64,000 nt of DNA from Chitinophagales bacterium (GCA_017303415.1 JAFLBJ010000002.1:126001-190000), one strand, 5' to 3'. Shown: positions 51,806-60,895, counted from the stretch's first letter. Notes: generated by a model not told the origin, from the sequence alone. Program-made: numbers and translations.

Positions 51806-52846
51806 TTACTGTTCACTGGCAAGAAAATCCCTGATTAATTTCTCCAGTTTTTCATATTCCAATAAAAACCCATCATGCCCATAAAAAGAGTCGATACAGG
51901 CAAAGCTTGCACCGGAAATATGCCGGGCGATGGTTTCCTGTTCCACGGGTGGGAAGAGCAGGTCGCTGCTGATCCCTACGCTCAAGGTACGGGCCTTGAT
52001 GGAGCCCAGTGCTTCTGAAATACTTCCTCTTCCCCGGGCCAGGTCGTGGCTATCCATTCCCTGGCTTAGGCGGTAATAGCTAAAGGCGTTGAAGCGTTTG
52101 CCCAGTTTTTCGCCCTGGTAACGCTGATAGCTTTCAGCGGCTTCACCACCAAAGGGGTGGGGGGCGGGCCAGGGGGCTTTTTTATCCCGTGGCTGGGTGG
52201 TATTATAGGCATCATAGTGCCGGTAGCTCAAGAGGGCCAGGCTGCGGGCCACTTTCATGCCTTCGATACCGGCCTCGTTGAATGACTCCTTCCAGGTCGG
52301 GTCATTTTCAATACACATGCGTTGACTGGCATTGAAAGCGATACCCCAGGGGGAGTGCTGGGCATTGGTGGCAATGGGAATGATATGCTCAAATCGTTCG
52401 GGTTCTTCAATGGCCCATTCGAGCAATTGCTGACCGCCCATGCTGCCACCCAGTCCGATATGGATCTTCCCGATCCCCAGGGCTTTACAAAGCGGCTGGT
52501 AGGCGCGAATCATGTCACGCGTAGTAAATAAAGGGAAGCCATGATACCATGGCTTCCCGCTTTGTGGATTCTTTTCCAGGGGGCCGATACTGCCATAACA
52601 ACTCCCTGGCATGTTTACGCAGATTATATAGTGGTTTTTCGGGTCAAATAATTTTCCTTCACCTACCAATCCCGGCCACCATTCGGCGGGATCGCTATTG
52701 GCGGTCAGGGCATGAAAGATCCAGACCACATTGCTTTGGGTGCTGTTCATTTTTCCCAGGGTAGTATAGGCGAGGTGGTAGCCGGACAGGGTCTGGCCAC
52801 TTTCGAGCATGAACGGTTGTTCGTAATGGAATAATTGTGTTGACAT
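51806..52846 (-). CDS. metX: Homoserine O-acetyltransferase
   Basis: First committed step of methionine synthesis in this operon: acetyl-CoA plus homoserine to O-acetylhomoserine. An alpha/beta-hydrolase fold protein of 346 residues, with the nucleophile Ser in GGSMGGQQLLEWA, Asp in SSDLLFPP and His in GHDGFLLE. The N-terminal LAYTTLGKMN and HALTANSDPAEWW are typical. The leader upstream holds a SAM-I riboswitch with terminator, so expression should fall when S-adenosylmethionine is plentiful. Confidence 0.95.
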   Translation of the reverse strand: MSTQLFHYEQPFMLESGQTLSGYHLAYTTLGKMNSTQSNVVWIFHALTANSDPAEWWPGLVGEGKLFDPKNHYIICVNMPGSCYGSIGPLEKNPQSGKPWYHGFPLFTTRDMIRAYQPLCKALGIGKIHIGLGGSMGGQQLLEWAIEEPERFEHIIPIATNAQHSPWGIAFNASQRMCIENDPTWKESFNEAGIEGMKVARSLALLSYRHYDAYNTTQPRDKKAPWPAPHPFGGEAAESYQRYQGEKLGKRFNAFSYYRLSQGMDSHDLARGRGSISEALGSIKARTLSVGISSDLLFPPVEQETIARHISGASFACIDSFYGHDGFLLEYEKLEKLIRDFLASEQ

Positions 52847-52886
52847 AGACTGCGACTGTCTTCAACACTTACTTATCCGAAGAGGC

Positions 52887-52921
52887 AAAAAAAAGCGCTC
52901 ACCTGAAGTCAGATGAGCGCT
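52887..52921 (-). terminator. Riboswitch-controlled terminator of metX-hom
   Basis: On the minus strand, AGCGCTCA and TGAGCGCT form the stem, followed by eight T residues. The upper part contains ATCTGACTT (52906-52914), which is exactly complementary to AAGTCAGAT at 52956-52964 at the aptamer's 3' edge. The two pairings exclude each other. Confidence 0.88.
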
Positions 52922-52961
52922 GTTTTAATATGTTCAAGATTAAAAAAGGCTGTGAATCTGA

Positions 52962-53073
52962 CTTATCTGTCCCGATTGTCCATCGGGCTGGAGTTGGCAC
53001 CTTATCACGCGGGTTACGCGTGGCAGGTTGTCAAGGCTTCTTCGGGCCATATCCCTCAGCCTTTCTTGATAAG
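52962..53073 (-). ncRNA. SAM-I (S-box) riboswitch
   Basis: The minus strand reads CTTATCAAGA.AGG.TGAGGGA, then GGCCCGAAGAAGCC, GACAACCTGCC, AAGGTGCCAACTCC and finally GACAGATAAG, which pairs with the first bases as P1. This is the conserved S-box order with the kink-turn and the SAM-binding core. It lies about 115 bp before metX, followed by a terminator. Confidence 0.94.
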
Positions 53074-53137
53074 TAGTGGTAAAGAACTAGTGCAAATATA
53101 GCGACTTTTTAGAAAAAAAGTATGGAATGATGAAGGA

Positions 53138-53740
53138 CTATTGTTTAGCCGTTGTCATCACTTCCTGCTTGGCACCGTTGTAGATCCATGCCTCGGGTTT
53201 TTTGTCTTTCTTATTTGCTGGTTTTTCAGGAGTTGTAGTTTGCTCAAACACGATACCCGGGTTGGCAAATTCAAAGGGCTTGCCGATACAGATATGCAGG
53301 GCATTGACATCCGGTGTGTAGATCAATGTTCCTTCGGGGATATCGGTACCTGATGCTGATTTTTGGGCCGGAATCTTGTAAACGGCGGGTGAACGCATCA
53401 GCATGGCTTTGATATTTCCCTGGGGAAGTCCGGAGACGATGATCCAGCTCTTGCTGGTTTCATCCAGACGGATATTCACCACAGATGGATCAGAAGCGGA
53501 AACATAGTTACCGATCACGGGGAACACCTTATCAAGTGTAGGCGCTGCGGGCATTTCTTTGCGCTGATATTTTGCACTGATCTCTGAAACGGTAGAGTTG
53601 GAGCGCAACATTGTATCAGGCACTTTCGGGTTCACGGTATCCGGTTGTTTCGGCTTCACCGTATCGGGTTCAGTTTGCGCATTTAAAACAGGCAGGCAAA
53701 ACAGTAGTAATGCTACTGCCAGTAACATGGGTCTTTTCAT
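53138..53740 (-). CDS. Exported proline/threonine-rich hypothetical protein
   Basis: A 200-residue protein with a signal peptide (LLAVALLLFCLPVLNAQ). A short repeat follows, in which PDTV or PDTM recurs three times with KP linkers, then a conserved-looking body (SAKYQRKEMPAAPTLDKVFPVIG ... IPEGTLIYTPDVNALHICIGKPFEFANPG) and a Lys/Pro-rich tail. No family was recognised. It is probably periplasmic or on the cell surface. Its upstream region is the large composite repeat shared with uvrA. Confidence 0.65.
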   Translation of the reverse strand: MKRPMLLAVALLLFCLPVLNAQTEPDTVKPKQPDTVNPKVPDTMLRSNSTVSEISAKYQRKEMPAAPTLDKVFPVIGNYVSASDPSVVNIRLDETSKSWIIVSGLPQGNIKAMLMRSPAVYKIPAQKSASGTDIPEGTLIYTPDVNALHICIGKPFEFANPGIVFEQTTTPEKPANKKDKKPEAWIYNGAKQEVMTTAKQ

Positions 53741-53843
53741 AAGTCTCTATTTTTTTTGTTTGAAATTTGGGTACTCATCGGTATAGGGTTAAAAATGGTG
53801 CCAGAGTTGGGAAATGTGGAAAAGTAGCTGGGGGGGAGGGGGG

Positions 53844-54310
53844 ATGACAGAGGACAGATGACTGATGACAGATGTTGGATGTTGGGGGTGGGATGACAGA
53901 TGACTGATGACAGATGTTGGATGATGGGTGGCGGAGGCTTGCTGTGAGAGAGTGTGCTGTGCGAGACCTCTGGTCTCGCACGTTCCTCTCGTCGCCTCTG
54001 GCGACACGATCTTTATATATTTTCAAAAAAGTATTTTATTCGAGTCGCCAGAGGCGACAAGACAATCGTGCGAGACCAGAGGTCTCGCACAGCAAGTCTC
54101 GCACAGCAAGTCTCGCACAGCATCTCTCGCACTGCAAGCCTCCACCATCCCACCCCCCCCAACATCCAACATCCAACATCCAGCATCCAACATCCAAAAT
54201 CCCACCAAATCCCCAACCCCAACATCCGCCATCCAATCCCCAACCTCCCCTCCGTCATCCGTCATCTGTCATCAGTCATCCAACCCCCAACATCCAACAT
54301 CCAACATCCC
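53844..54310. repeat. Composite repeat, locus 2
   Basis: Left heptad array from about 53844 to 53926, P1 53959-53981, P2 53991-54005, AT-rich centre, P2' 54044-54058 and P1' 54068-54090. P1' is the exact reverse complement of P1, and P2' of P2. After P1' a 14-bp unit (TCTCGCACAGCAAG) repeats about four times to 54138, then a long inverted heptad array runs to 54310. The whole fills the divergent spacer between the exported-protein gene and uvrA. The uvrA frame happens to stay open back to 53954. Confidence 0.9.
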
Positions 54311-54334
54311 TCCTCCTTTGTATCTTCGTGCACC

Positions 54335-57157
54335 ATGAGCAAAACAGAAGACTCCATAGATATACTCGGTGCGCGGGTACATAATTTACAGAACATTGAC
54401 ATTTCACTACCCAAGAATAAAATGGTGGTGATAACAGGTATCAGTGGCAGTGGAAAATCTTCGCTGGCCTTTGATACCATTTATGCCGAAGGCCAGCGAC
54501 GGTATATGGAAACATTTGGTTCCTATGCGCGTCAATTTATTGGCGATATGGAGCGTCCGGATGTTGATAAGATCACCGGATTGTCACCGGTCATTTCGAT
54601 TGAACAAAAAACAACCAACAAAAACCCGCGTTCCACCGTGGGTACGGTCACAGAGATCTATGATTTCATGCGGTTGCTTTTCGCGCGGGTGGGAGAGGCC
54701 TGGTCGTACAACACCGGAAAGAAAATGGTGAAATGGTCGGAAGAGGAAATAGTCGATAATATTTACAAAAAATACAAAGGCGCAAAGATCCACCTGCTTG
54801 CGCCCCTTGTCAGAGGCCGCAAAGGGCATTACCGCGAATTGTTTGAGGACATGCGGAAGAAAGGGTTTTTAAAAGTGCGCGTGGATGGAGAAGTGAAAGA
54901 CCTTGTGCCCAAGATGCAGGTGGACCGGTATAAGATCCATGATATTGAACTGGTGGTGGACCGCTTGCAGGTAACGCCCGACCTGCGGGCAAGAATGAGC
55001 CAGAGTGTTCAGCAAACCCTACGTCTGGGAAAGGACCTGATGTTCCTGCTGGTGAATGACTCGAGCAAAACAGTACAGTACTCCAAACAATTGATGTGCG
55101 AGGATACCGGGATCAGTTACGAAGAACCTTCTCCCAATTCTTTTTCATTCAACTCGCCCTATGGGGCTTGTCCTACCTGTCGTGGATTGGGAACGATGTT
55201 CACGGTCAATATGGAGACGATCATTCCGGATGATTCGGTGAGCATCAGTGACGGGGGAATTGCCCCGCTTGGCGGAGAAAGAGAAGCGCATGTATTCAGA
55301 CAGGTACAGGAGATCGCGAAGAAGAACAAGATATCGCTGACAAAACCCATCAGCGAACTCGATAAAAAATCATTGAATATCCTGTTGTATGGTAATGTGG
55401 AAGGGGTGGAAGAAGAGATCGAAGAAGAGAATTTCAAGTATGATCCCACCGCTCCTTTTGAAGGGATCATTCATATGTTGAAACGATGGTTCAATAACGG
55501 GTATAGTGAAAGTCTGCGTGAGTGGGCGGAATCCTATATGGAGTTAAAGCCCTGTGAGTCCTGTCACGGCGACCGGCTGCGCAAAGAAAGCCTCTGGTTC
55601 AAAGTGGATGGAAAGAATATCGCGGAGCTGAGCCAGATGAACCTGGATAAACTTGCCGTTTGGTTTAAAGACATTGAGAAAAGACTGGATGATAAACAAA
55701 AGGTCATCGGGAAAGATATACTCAAAGAAATTCGTGAGCGGTTGCAGTTCATGCTCGATGTGGGATTGACCTATCTTACTATCAACCGTCCATCGAAGAC
55801 ATTAAGCGGTGGTGAATCGCAACGTATCCGGTTGGCGACACAGATCGGTTCTCAATTGCAAGGGATCACCTATATCCTTGACGAGCCTTCGATCGGGTTG
55901 CATCAGCGTGACAATCATCGCTTGATCCAGGCCCTGCAAAACCTGCGGGATATTGGCAATAATGTATTGGTGGTAGAACATGATAAGGACATCATGCTCG
56001 CAGCAGATTACCTCGTGGATATTGGTCCCAAGGCGGGCTACCACGGGGGCCGGATCGTGGCCAAGGGCACACCTGAGGAGATTTTAAAAGGAGATACCCT
56101 GACAGCAGGCTATCTCAATGGACATTTGAAAATACCGGTGCCCACCGAAAGAAGAAAGGGGAGTGGGAAATCGGTTGACCTAAAAGGGGTGACCGGCAAT
56201 AACCTCAAGAAGGTGGATGTGAAGTTTCCACTGGGGCAGTTCATTGTGGTGACCGGGGTAAGTGGAAGTGGAAAGTCGACCCTGGTCAATGAGACCCTTT
56301 ATCCCATTTTATCCAAGCATGCTTATAATTCTCGTATGACACCGATGCCGTATAAGTCGGTGAAGGGATTGGAGCATATTGACAAGGTGATCGAGATCGA
56401 TCAGTCACCTATCGGACGCACACCGCGGAGTAATCCCGCGACCTATTGCGGGTTCTTTACCGATATCCGGACACTCTTTGCCGCGGTACCCGAGGCCAAG
56501 ATACGCGGGTATAATGCGGGACGTTTTTCGTTCAATGTAAAAAGTGGCCGTTGTGATGTTTGTGAAGGAGGTGGTATGCGGGTGATCGAAATGAACTTCT
56601 TACCCGATGTATATGTGCATTGTGAGAAATGCAATGGCAAGCGCTATAACCGCGAGACCCTGGAGATACGGTATAAAGGGAAGTCCATTGCCGATGTATT
56701 GGCAATGACGGTGGAGGAAGCGGTCGAGTTCTTTCAGCAGGTGCCCTATATCTACCGGAAGATAAAAGTATTGGATGAAGTGGGTCTTGGTTATATCACC
56801 CTGGGTCAATCGGCGGTGACCCTGAGTGGGGGAGAGGCCCAGCGGGTGAAACTCGCCACTGAATTATCCAAACGGGATACCGGCAAGACATTCTATATAC
56901 TTGATGAGCCCACGACCGGGCTTCATTTTCAGGATGTGCAGCACCTGTTGGATGTATTGAATAAGCTGGTTGATCGGGGTAATACGGTCCTGGTCATTGA
57001 GCACAATATGGATGTGATAAAGGTTGGAGATCATATCATTGACATGGGCCCCGAGGGTGGTGATGGTGGAGGCCGGGTATTGTTTGAGGGAACGCCGGAG
57101 GAGCTGATTAAAATTAAGGAGAGCTTTACCGGGAAGTATCTGAAGGCAGAGTTGTGA
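54335..57157 (+). CDS. uvrA: Excinuclease ABC subunit A
   Basis: DNA-damage recognition ATPase of nucleotide excision repair, 940 residues. First Walker A GISGSGKSS (residues 35-43) and second GVSGSGKST, two ABC signatures LSGGESQRIRLA and LSGGEAQRVKLA, and zinc-binding pairs CPTC, CESC, CDVC and CEKC. The frame is open 127 codons upstream only because the repeat element lacks stops in it. MSKTEDSIDILGARVHNL at 54335 is the natural start, preceded by a -7-like TATCTTCG at about 54320. uvrB and uvrC are not in the window. Confidence 0.97.
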   Translation: MSKTEDSIDILGARVHNLQNIDISLPKNKMVVITGISGSGKSSLAFDTIYAEGQRRYMETFGSYARQFIGDMERPDVDKITGLSPVISIEQKTTNKNPRSTVGTVTEIYDFMRLLFARVGEAWSYNTGKKMVKWSEEEIVDNIYKKYKGAKIHLLAPLVRGRKGHYRELFEDMRKKGFLKVRVDGEVKDLVPKMQVDRYKIHDIELVVDRLQVTPDLRARMSQSVQQTLRLGKDLMFLLVNDSSKTVQYSKQLMCEDTGISYEEPSPNSFSFNSPYGACPTCRGLGTMFTVNMETIIPDDSVSISDGGIAPLGGEREAHVFRQVQEIAKKNKISLTKPISELDKKSLNILLYGNVEGVEEEIEEENFKYDPTAPFEGIIHMLKRWFNNGYSESLREWAESYMELKPCESCHGDRLRKESLWFKVDGKNIAELSQMNLDKLAVWFKDIEKRLDDKQKVIGKDILKEIRERLQFMLDVGLTYLTINRPSKTLSGGESQRIRLATQIGSQLQGITYILDEPSIGLHQRDNHRLIQALQNLRDIGNNVLVVEHDKDIMLAADYLVDIGPKAGYHGGRIVAKGTPEEILKGDTLTAGYLNGHLKIPVPTERRKGSGKSVDLKGVTGNNLKKVDVKFPLGQFIVVTGVSGSGKSTLVNETLYPILSKHAYNSRMTPMPYKSVKGLEHIDKVIEIDQSPIGRTPRSNPATYCGFFTDIRTLFAAVPEAKIRGYNAGRFSFNVKSGRCDVCEGGGMRVIEMNFLPDVYVHCEKCNGKRYNRETLEIRYKGKSIADVLAMTVEEAVEFFQQVPYIYRKIKVLDEVGLGYITLGQSAVTLSGGEAQRVKLATELSKRDTGKTFYILDEPTTGLHFQDVQHLLDVLNKLVDRGNTVLVIEHNMDVIKVGDHIIDMGPEGGDGGGRVLFEGTPEELIKIKESFTGKYLKAEL

Positions 57158-57177
57158 GGCGGGTATTGAAAAAAAAA

Positions 57178-57206
57178 GGGGCGACCGGATTTTATTCCGT
57201 CGCCCC
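57178..57206. terminator. Bidirectional terminator after uvrA
   Basis: GGGGCGACCGGA pairs with TCCGTCGCCCC (one bulged base). An A tract lies on the left and TT on the right, so it can stop uvrA, and it works best for transcription coming from the right. Confidence 0.75.
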
Positions 57207-57376
57207 TTAATATTGTCCAATAAGGTGACATGGAGTATTTAATAAAATCTTCTACTTTTTGAGAGTACCAATAGAGAACGGATTAGGTTTTAGTCAACCA
57301 GGGTATTGAATTTTATTAAGCTCGATGGCCTTATTGGAACTGCGTTTATACAGTTGTATGTAAAGAACTTTTTTTA

Positions 57377-57778
57377 CTATTTGATCTCGAGGTTGCCCTT
57401 TTCGGACATTTCATCTCCGTCGAACACTTCGTACACATAGGTACCGCGTGGCAGTTCCCCGATCCGGACATGTTCTCCGGGATTGAGGCGGTGATTGGCG
57501 AGCATGGTGCCATCCAGGGCAAATACATAGAAATCGACCGGGCCTTCATTCACATCCTTGGAGATGATGTGCATGGTACGTTTTACGATATCCGGATAGA
57601 TCCGGATGGCCCTTGATTTTTTACCAGCCCTTTTCTTTACGATTCGGTCTTTGCCACCGATCGTGGGATCGTTGGCGGACTCTTTACCGGTAAAGGAGGT
57701 CAGGGTGATGGTATTGAGTAGCACGGCTCCGGTCAGCAAACCGCCTACCAATTTTGGAAAAGGCTTATGCGTTTTCAT
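57377..57778 (-). CDS. Short exported protein with a T9SS tail-like domain
   Basis: A 133-residue protein: signal-like N-terminus (FPKLVGGLLTGAVLLNTITL), a basic linker (KKRAGKKSRAIR), and a C-terminal part that follows the beta-sandwich pattern of type IX secretion sorting domains (IYPDIVKRTMHII, YVFALDGTMLANHRL, RIGELPRGTYVYEVF). The tail is most of the protein, so it may not be a secreted cargo but a small relative of that fold. It lies next to a PorG-like barrel gene on the same strand (24-bp gap). Confidence 0.6.
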   Translation of the reverse strand: MKTHKPFPKLVGGLLTGAVLLNTITLTSFTGKESANDPTIGGKDRIVKKRAGKKSRAIRIYPDIVKRTMHIISKDVNEGPVDFYVFALDGTMLANHRLNPGEHVRIGELPRGTYVYEVFDGDEMSEKGNLEIK

Positions 57779-57802
57779 GGGTTCGGGATTACGGGATCGG
57801 GC

Positions 57803-58777
57803 TTAGAAATACTTCGGACAACGCATCTGTCTGCGCGCACGGCTGTTGGGCGTATTATCGCCATTGATCCGCCATCCAAAGCGCAACACGGTCGTAAAGA
57901 ACGCGTCGTTTTCCTTGGGGTCGCCACGCTGGTATCCGATGAATGGACGTGTGGTTGGTTCATACAGCGGCGTACGGTAGTGCAGTTGACGGGCCCAGGT
58001 AGCTTGCTCAGGTGTCAGGTATTGATCGAAGTAGATCGGGTCGATATAGGATGTACTTACGTCATCGACATAGTCTGTAAAGGTCTTGCGGTGCAGGATC
58101 TCCAATCCCACATACAGGTTTTCTTTGACGTAGTATTTAAAACCAAAACCCATGGGAACTTCCAATTGGGTCAGGCTGTATTCCTTTTTCTCGGGATATT
58201 CTGCCATGCCCTGTCCTTCCAGGCGAAGCGGTTTCAGGTCAACCAGAGTTTTCTGGCCGTTGCCACCGATATAATAGCCTTTAGGATTGAAATGGAAGGC
58301 ACCGATACCGATCAAACCATACGGTCTGATCTTTCCCTGTAAGCCATCGTATTGCTCCAGGAATACGGTTGGATAAAGTTCCAGGGCCGCATAGGCTTCG
58401 GTGATGTTCGATTTAAAATAAAGGTTTCTCCTTAGACGGGAGATCTCACGTCCACCTTTGTTATCAATTTCCGCATCATCGCCCTCGACCATCATGTGGT
58501 TCAGGGAAACGCGAAAACCGATCCATTCGGCCGGATAGAGGTTCAGATAAATGCCCTTCGACAGTTTGGTCAGCGGGATGTTGATGTCCTTGATAAAGGG
58601 TTGACCGATACCTCTCTGTCCACCCAGATCGCCCAGGAAGAAAGAGGGACCAATGCCCAGGCCTACTTCCACCTTCCCGTTCTGAAGGGTAATGGCCTGT
58701 CCCTGCGTCTTTTGTGTGAAGAGAAAGAGCACGGTGGCAAATGCCATCGTACGCACAATTGGTACAATTGTTTTCAT
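57803..58777 (-). CDS. PorG-like outer-membrane barrel (DUF6089 family)
   Basis: A 324-residue outer-membrane protein. Signal peptide from the Met at 58777 (AFATVLFLFTQKTQGQ), then the family pattern VEVGLGIGPSFFLGDLGG..GIGQPFIKDIN, RVSLNHMMVEGDD, and RRNLYFKSNITEAYAALELYP. DUF6089 includes PorG, a part of the type IX secretion system. Other members have different roles, and no further T9SS genes are in the window. The frame opens eight codons earlier (58801). Confidence 0.75.
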   Translation of the reverse strand: MKTIVPIVRTMAFATVLFLFTQKTQGQAITLQNGKVEVGLGIGPSFFLGDLGGQRGIGQPFIKDINIPLTKLSKGIYLNLYPAEWIGFRVSLNHMMVEGDDAEIDNKGGREISRLRRNLYFKSNITEAYAALELYPTVFLEQYDGLQGKIRPYGLIGIGAFHFNPKGYYIGGNGQKTLVDLKPLRLEGQGMAEYPEKKEYSLTQLEVPMGFGFKYYVKENLYVGLEILHRKTFTDYVDDVSTSYIDPIYFDQYLTPEQATWARQLHYRTPLYEPTTRPFIGYQRGDPKENDAFFTTVLRFGWRINGDNTPNSRARRQMRCPKYF

Positions 58778-58908
58778 AAGAGACCAGATTTCGTTTCTCA
58801 AATATTGGATTACTGTTGACTAAAAGAGAAATTCTCATTTCTCCATCTATTTACGAACAAAGATTAACAATATTGCTCGTAGTGCCTTGGTTTTTCCACT
58901 TGGTAAAT

Positions 58909-59364
58909 CTACTTAGGAGTTTCAGACAGCGTCATTTCGATGTGTTCAATGCCATCTTCGAGGTAGATTTCACCGGTCTGTTGAAAGCCGAGTCCGGTAT
59001 AGAATTTCTTGAGATATAATTGTGCACCGATCCGGATGGGGAATCCGGGAAATAAGTTTTTTGCTTCACCGATCGAACGCTCCATGAGTTCATTGCCCAA
59101 ACCCGTGCCCCTGACCTTGGGGGAACTGACCACCCGTCCAATGGAAGCAAAACCAGGATAGGCCAGGTCGGGCGGGACCAATCGGGTATAAGCAGCCAGG
59201 TAACCCGGTTCCCAGGCCATTAAATGATGACAATAGCCATCCTTTCCATCGGCATCCTGAAATACACAGTTTTGTTCCACCACAAAAACTTCATTACGTA
59301 ATTGCAGGATCGCGTAAAGTTCACGCGGGGTAAGCTGGTCAAACGATTTTAGAATCCAGTTCAT
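58909..59364 (-). CDS. GNAT-family N-acetyltransferase, ElaA-like
   Basis: A 151-residue GNAT protein. ElaA features: the N-terminal LTPRELYAILQLRNEVFVVEQNC and the acetyl-CoA loop VRGTGLGNELM, preceded by SIGRVVSSPK; C-terminal FYTGLGFQQTGEIYLEDGIEHIEM. The substrate is unknown. Its ATG lies directly after the stop of the upstream M28 peptidase gene, so both are probably on one transcript. Confidence 0.9.
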   Translation of the reverse strand: MNWILKSFDQLTPRELYAILQLRNEVFVVEQNCVFQDADGKDGYCHHLMAWEPGYLAAYTRLVPPDLAYPGFASIGRVVSSPKVRGTGLGNELMERSIGEAKNLFPGFPIRIGAQLYLKKFYTGLGFQQTGEIYLEDGIEHIEMTLSETPK

Positions 59365-59365
59365 G

Positions 59366-60712
59366 TTAACGTCTTGAGACCTGTGGAATCACCGGCAGAC
59401 TTTCATGCCCTGCTTCGTCCACGGATTGTATGGCAAAGAAATAATTATCCTTTGAATACGGGATCGTTGCTGATGTGGCGGTGGTAAAGATCTTTTTCTC
59501 CCAAACCGGGCTGCTGGTTTCCCGAATAAGTATATAATACCCGGCGGTACGACCGGTGAGAGGGGCTTTCCAATTCAGTTCGGTGAAATTGGTCAGCTTC
59601 CGCACTTCGATCTTTACCTCTTCAGGCCGGGCAGGTGCCAGGGCCAGACTGGCCAGGCTGGCAAGATTGAGCGCGGTGGTCTTGCGCAGGTATTCAAAAT
59701 CCATGAACTCTTCGAGGTCACCGTATTGGATCCCGTTCTCTTTGCGTACATCCTGGTGCTGGTGATAAAAATTTTCATTCATTTCACAGACACGGATAGC
59801 CGTAAACCCGCGGTTGACAAAAGCGGTGTGATCACCCCCGCGCAAAAATCGGTCGTTCCTGTAGATCAGGGATACGGTTAAATGATCCACATACCTTTCA
59901 CCCACCTCTTTCATATACCGTGCCAGTTGGCGCGAAGCGCCATCATTTTCAAGACCGAGGCTGCGGATATTGGCGGCTGATTTTTCGGTTTCATATGCCG
60001 GTAATCCTTCGCTAAAGATCCGGACCCTGGTATTGTTGATGATGTTGGTCTCATTGCTATTGTTACTCCCCATGATATCATTGTTCAACACAGCTTCAAT
60101 GGGCCAGTTTTCTTTCTTTGCTTTTTCCGCCATAAAGTGTGCCCCCAATAATCCTTGTTCTTCCCCGCTAAAGGCGACAAAGAGAATGGTGGCGGGAAAA
60201 GATTGTTTACTTAGAATCCGGGCACATTCGATCACGGCCGCCGTTCCACTTCCATCGTCATTCGCACCGGGTGCATCTCCGGTGCGGTCCATTACACTGG
60301 TCCGCATATTATCGAGGTGGCCACTGATGATAAATATCCTTTTATCATTGGGATCTGTTCCTTTGAGTGTGCCTACCACATTGCCCAATAATAAGGGTAC
60401 ATCCACGCGTCGTCCATCGGGTTGCAGCGTAGTGGTATCAATGATAGCGGTCAACCGGCCACCGGATTGTTTGGCAAATTCATTGAATTTTGACAATACC
60501 CAGTTACGGGCGGCACCTATTCCTCTTTTGGGATCTGTTTGGGTACTCAGTGTATTACGGGTACCAAAACCAACCAGGGTATGAATATAGGATCGAAGCG
60601 AATCGGCATTGACTTCCGTAACCCATTTTTCAATTTGCGGGTCTTTATGAATGATAGTTTGCGCCGAAGCGGAAACGGTAGTTAACAGGAGTAGAATGTG
60701 GAGAAATCTCAT
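59366..60712 (-). CDS. Exported M28-family zinc aminopeptidase
   Basis: A 448-residue secreted metallopeptidase. Signal peptide from the Met at 60712 (FLHILLLLTTVSASAQ). Zinc ligands in ISGHLDN, GANDDGSGTAAVIE, FSGEEQGLLGA, NNDIMG and GGDHTAF, the M28 pattern. The last 90 residues form a fibronectin-III-like domain (TELNWKAPL...YYILIRETSS). The frame is open upstream through the repeat element, but the signal peptide fixes the start. It probably releases amino acids from peptides in the periplasm or outside. Confidence 0.9.
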   Translation of the reverse strand: MRFLHILLLLTTVSASAQTIIHKDPQIEKWVTEVNADSLRSYIHTLVGFGTRNTLSTQTDPKRGIGAARNWVLSKFNEFAKQSGGRLTAIIDTTTLQPDGRRVDVPLLLGNVVGTLKGTDPNDKRIFIISGHLDNMRTSVMDRTGDAPGANDDGSGTAAVIECARILSKQSFPATILFVAFSGEEQGLLGAHFMAEKAKKENWPIEAVLNNDIMGSNNSNETNIINNTRVRIFSEGLPAYETEKSAANIRSLGLENDGASRQLARYMKEVGERYVDHLTVSLIYRNDRFLRGGDHTAFVNRGFTAIRVCEMNENFYHQHQDVRKENGIQYGDLEEFMDFEYLRKTTALNLASLASLALAPARPEEVKIEVRKLTNFTELNWKAPLTGRTAGYYILIRETSSPVWEKKIFTTATSATIPYSKDNYFFAIQSVDEAGHESLPVIPQVSRR

Positions 60713-60764
60713 GGCAGAAGTTTGTCTTGTAAATTTAGGGGAATTATGATTGTGTTGGGTGGCT

Positions 60765-60895
60765 GTGCGAGACCTCCGGTCTCGCACGTTCCTCTCGTCG
60801 CCTCTGGCGACACGATTTATTATTATTTTCGAAAAGTATTTTATTCGAGTCGCCAGAGGCGACAAGACAATAGTGCGAGACCGGAGGTCTCGCAC
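60765..60895. repeat. Four-palindrome element, locus 3
   Basis: P1 60765-60787, P2 60797-60811, P2' 60849-60863, P1' 60873-60895, without heptad arrays. P1 here has GACCTCCGGTC where locus 2 has GACCTCTGGTC, and P1' carries the matching change (GACCGGAGGTC), so the ends stay exact complements. It lies between rarA and the M28 gene, 13 bp after the rarA stop. Confidence 0.92.

Noticed and set aside
53954-54334. In-frame 127-codon extension upstream of uvrA
   Set aside because: It translates palindromes and heptad repeats; the conserved UvrA N-terminus begins at 54335.
57377-57778. Type IX secretion cargo
   Set aside because: The tail-like domain makes up most of the protein, leaving no cargo; listed only as tail-like.
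60713-60895. N-terminal extension of the M28 peptidase
   Set aside because: It reads through the four-palindrome element; the signal peptide begins at the Met at 60712.
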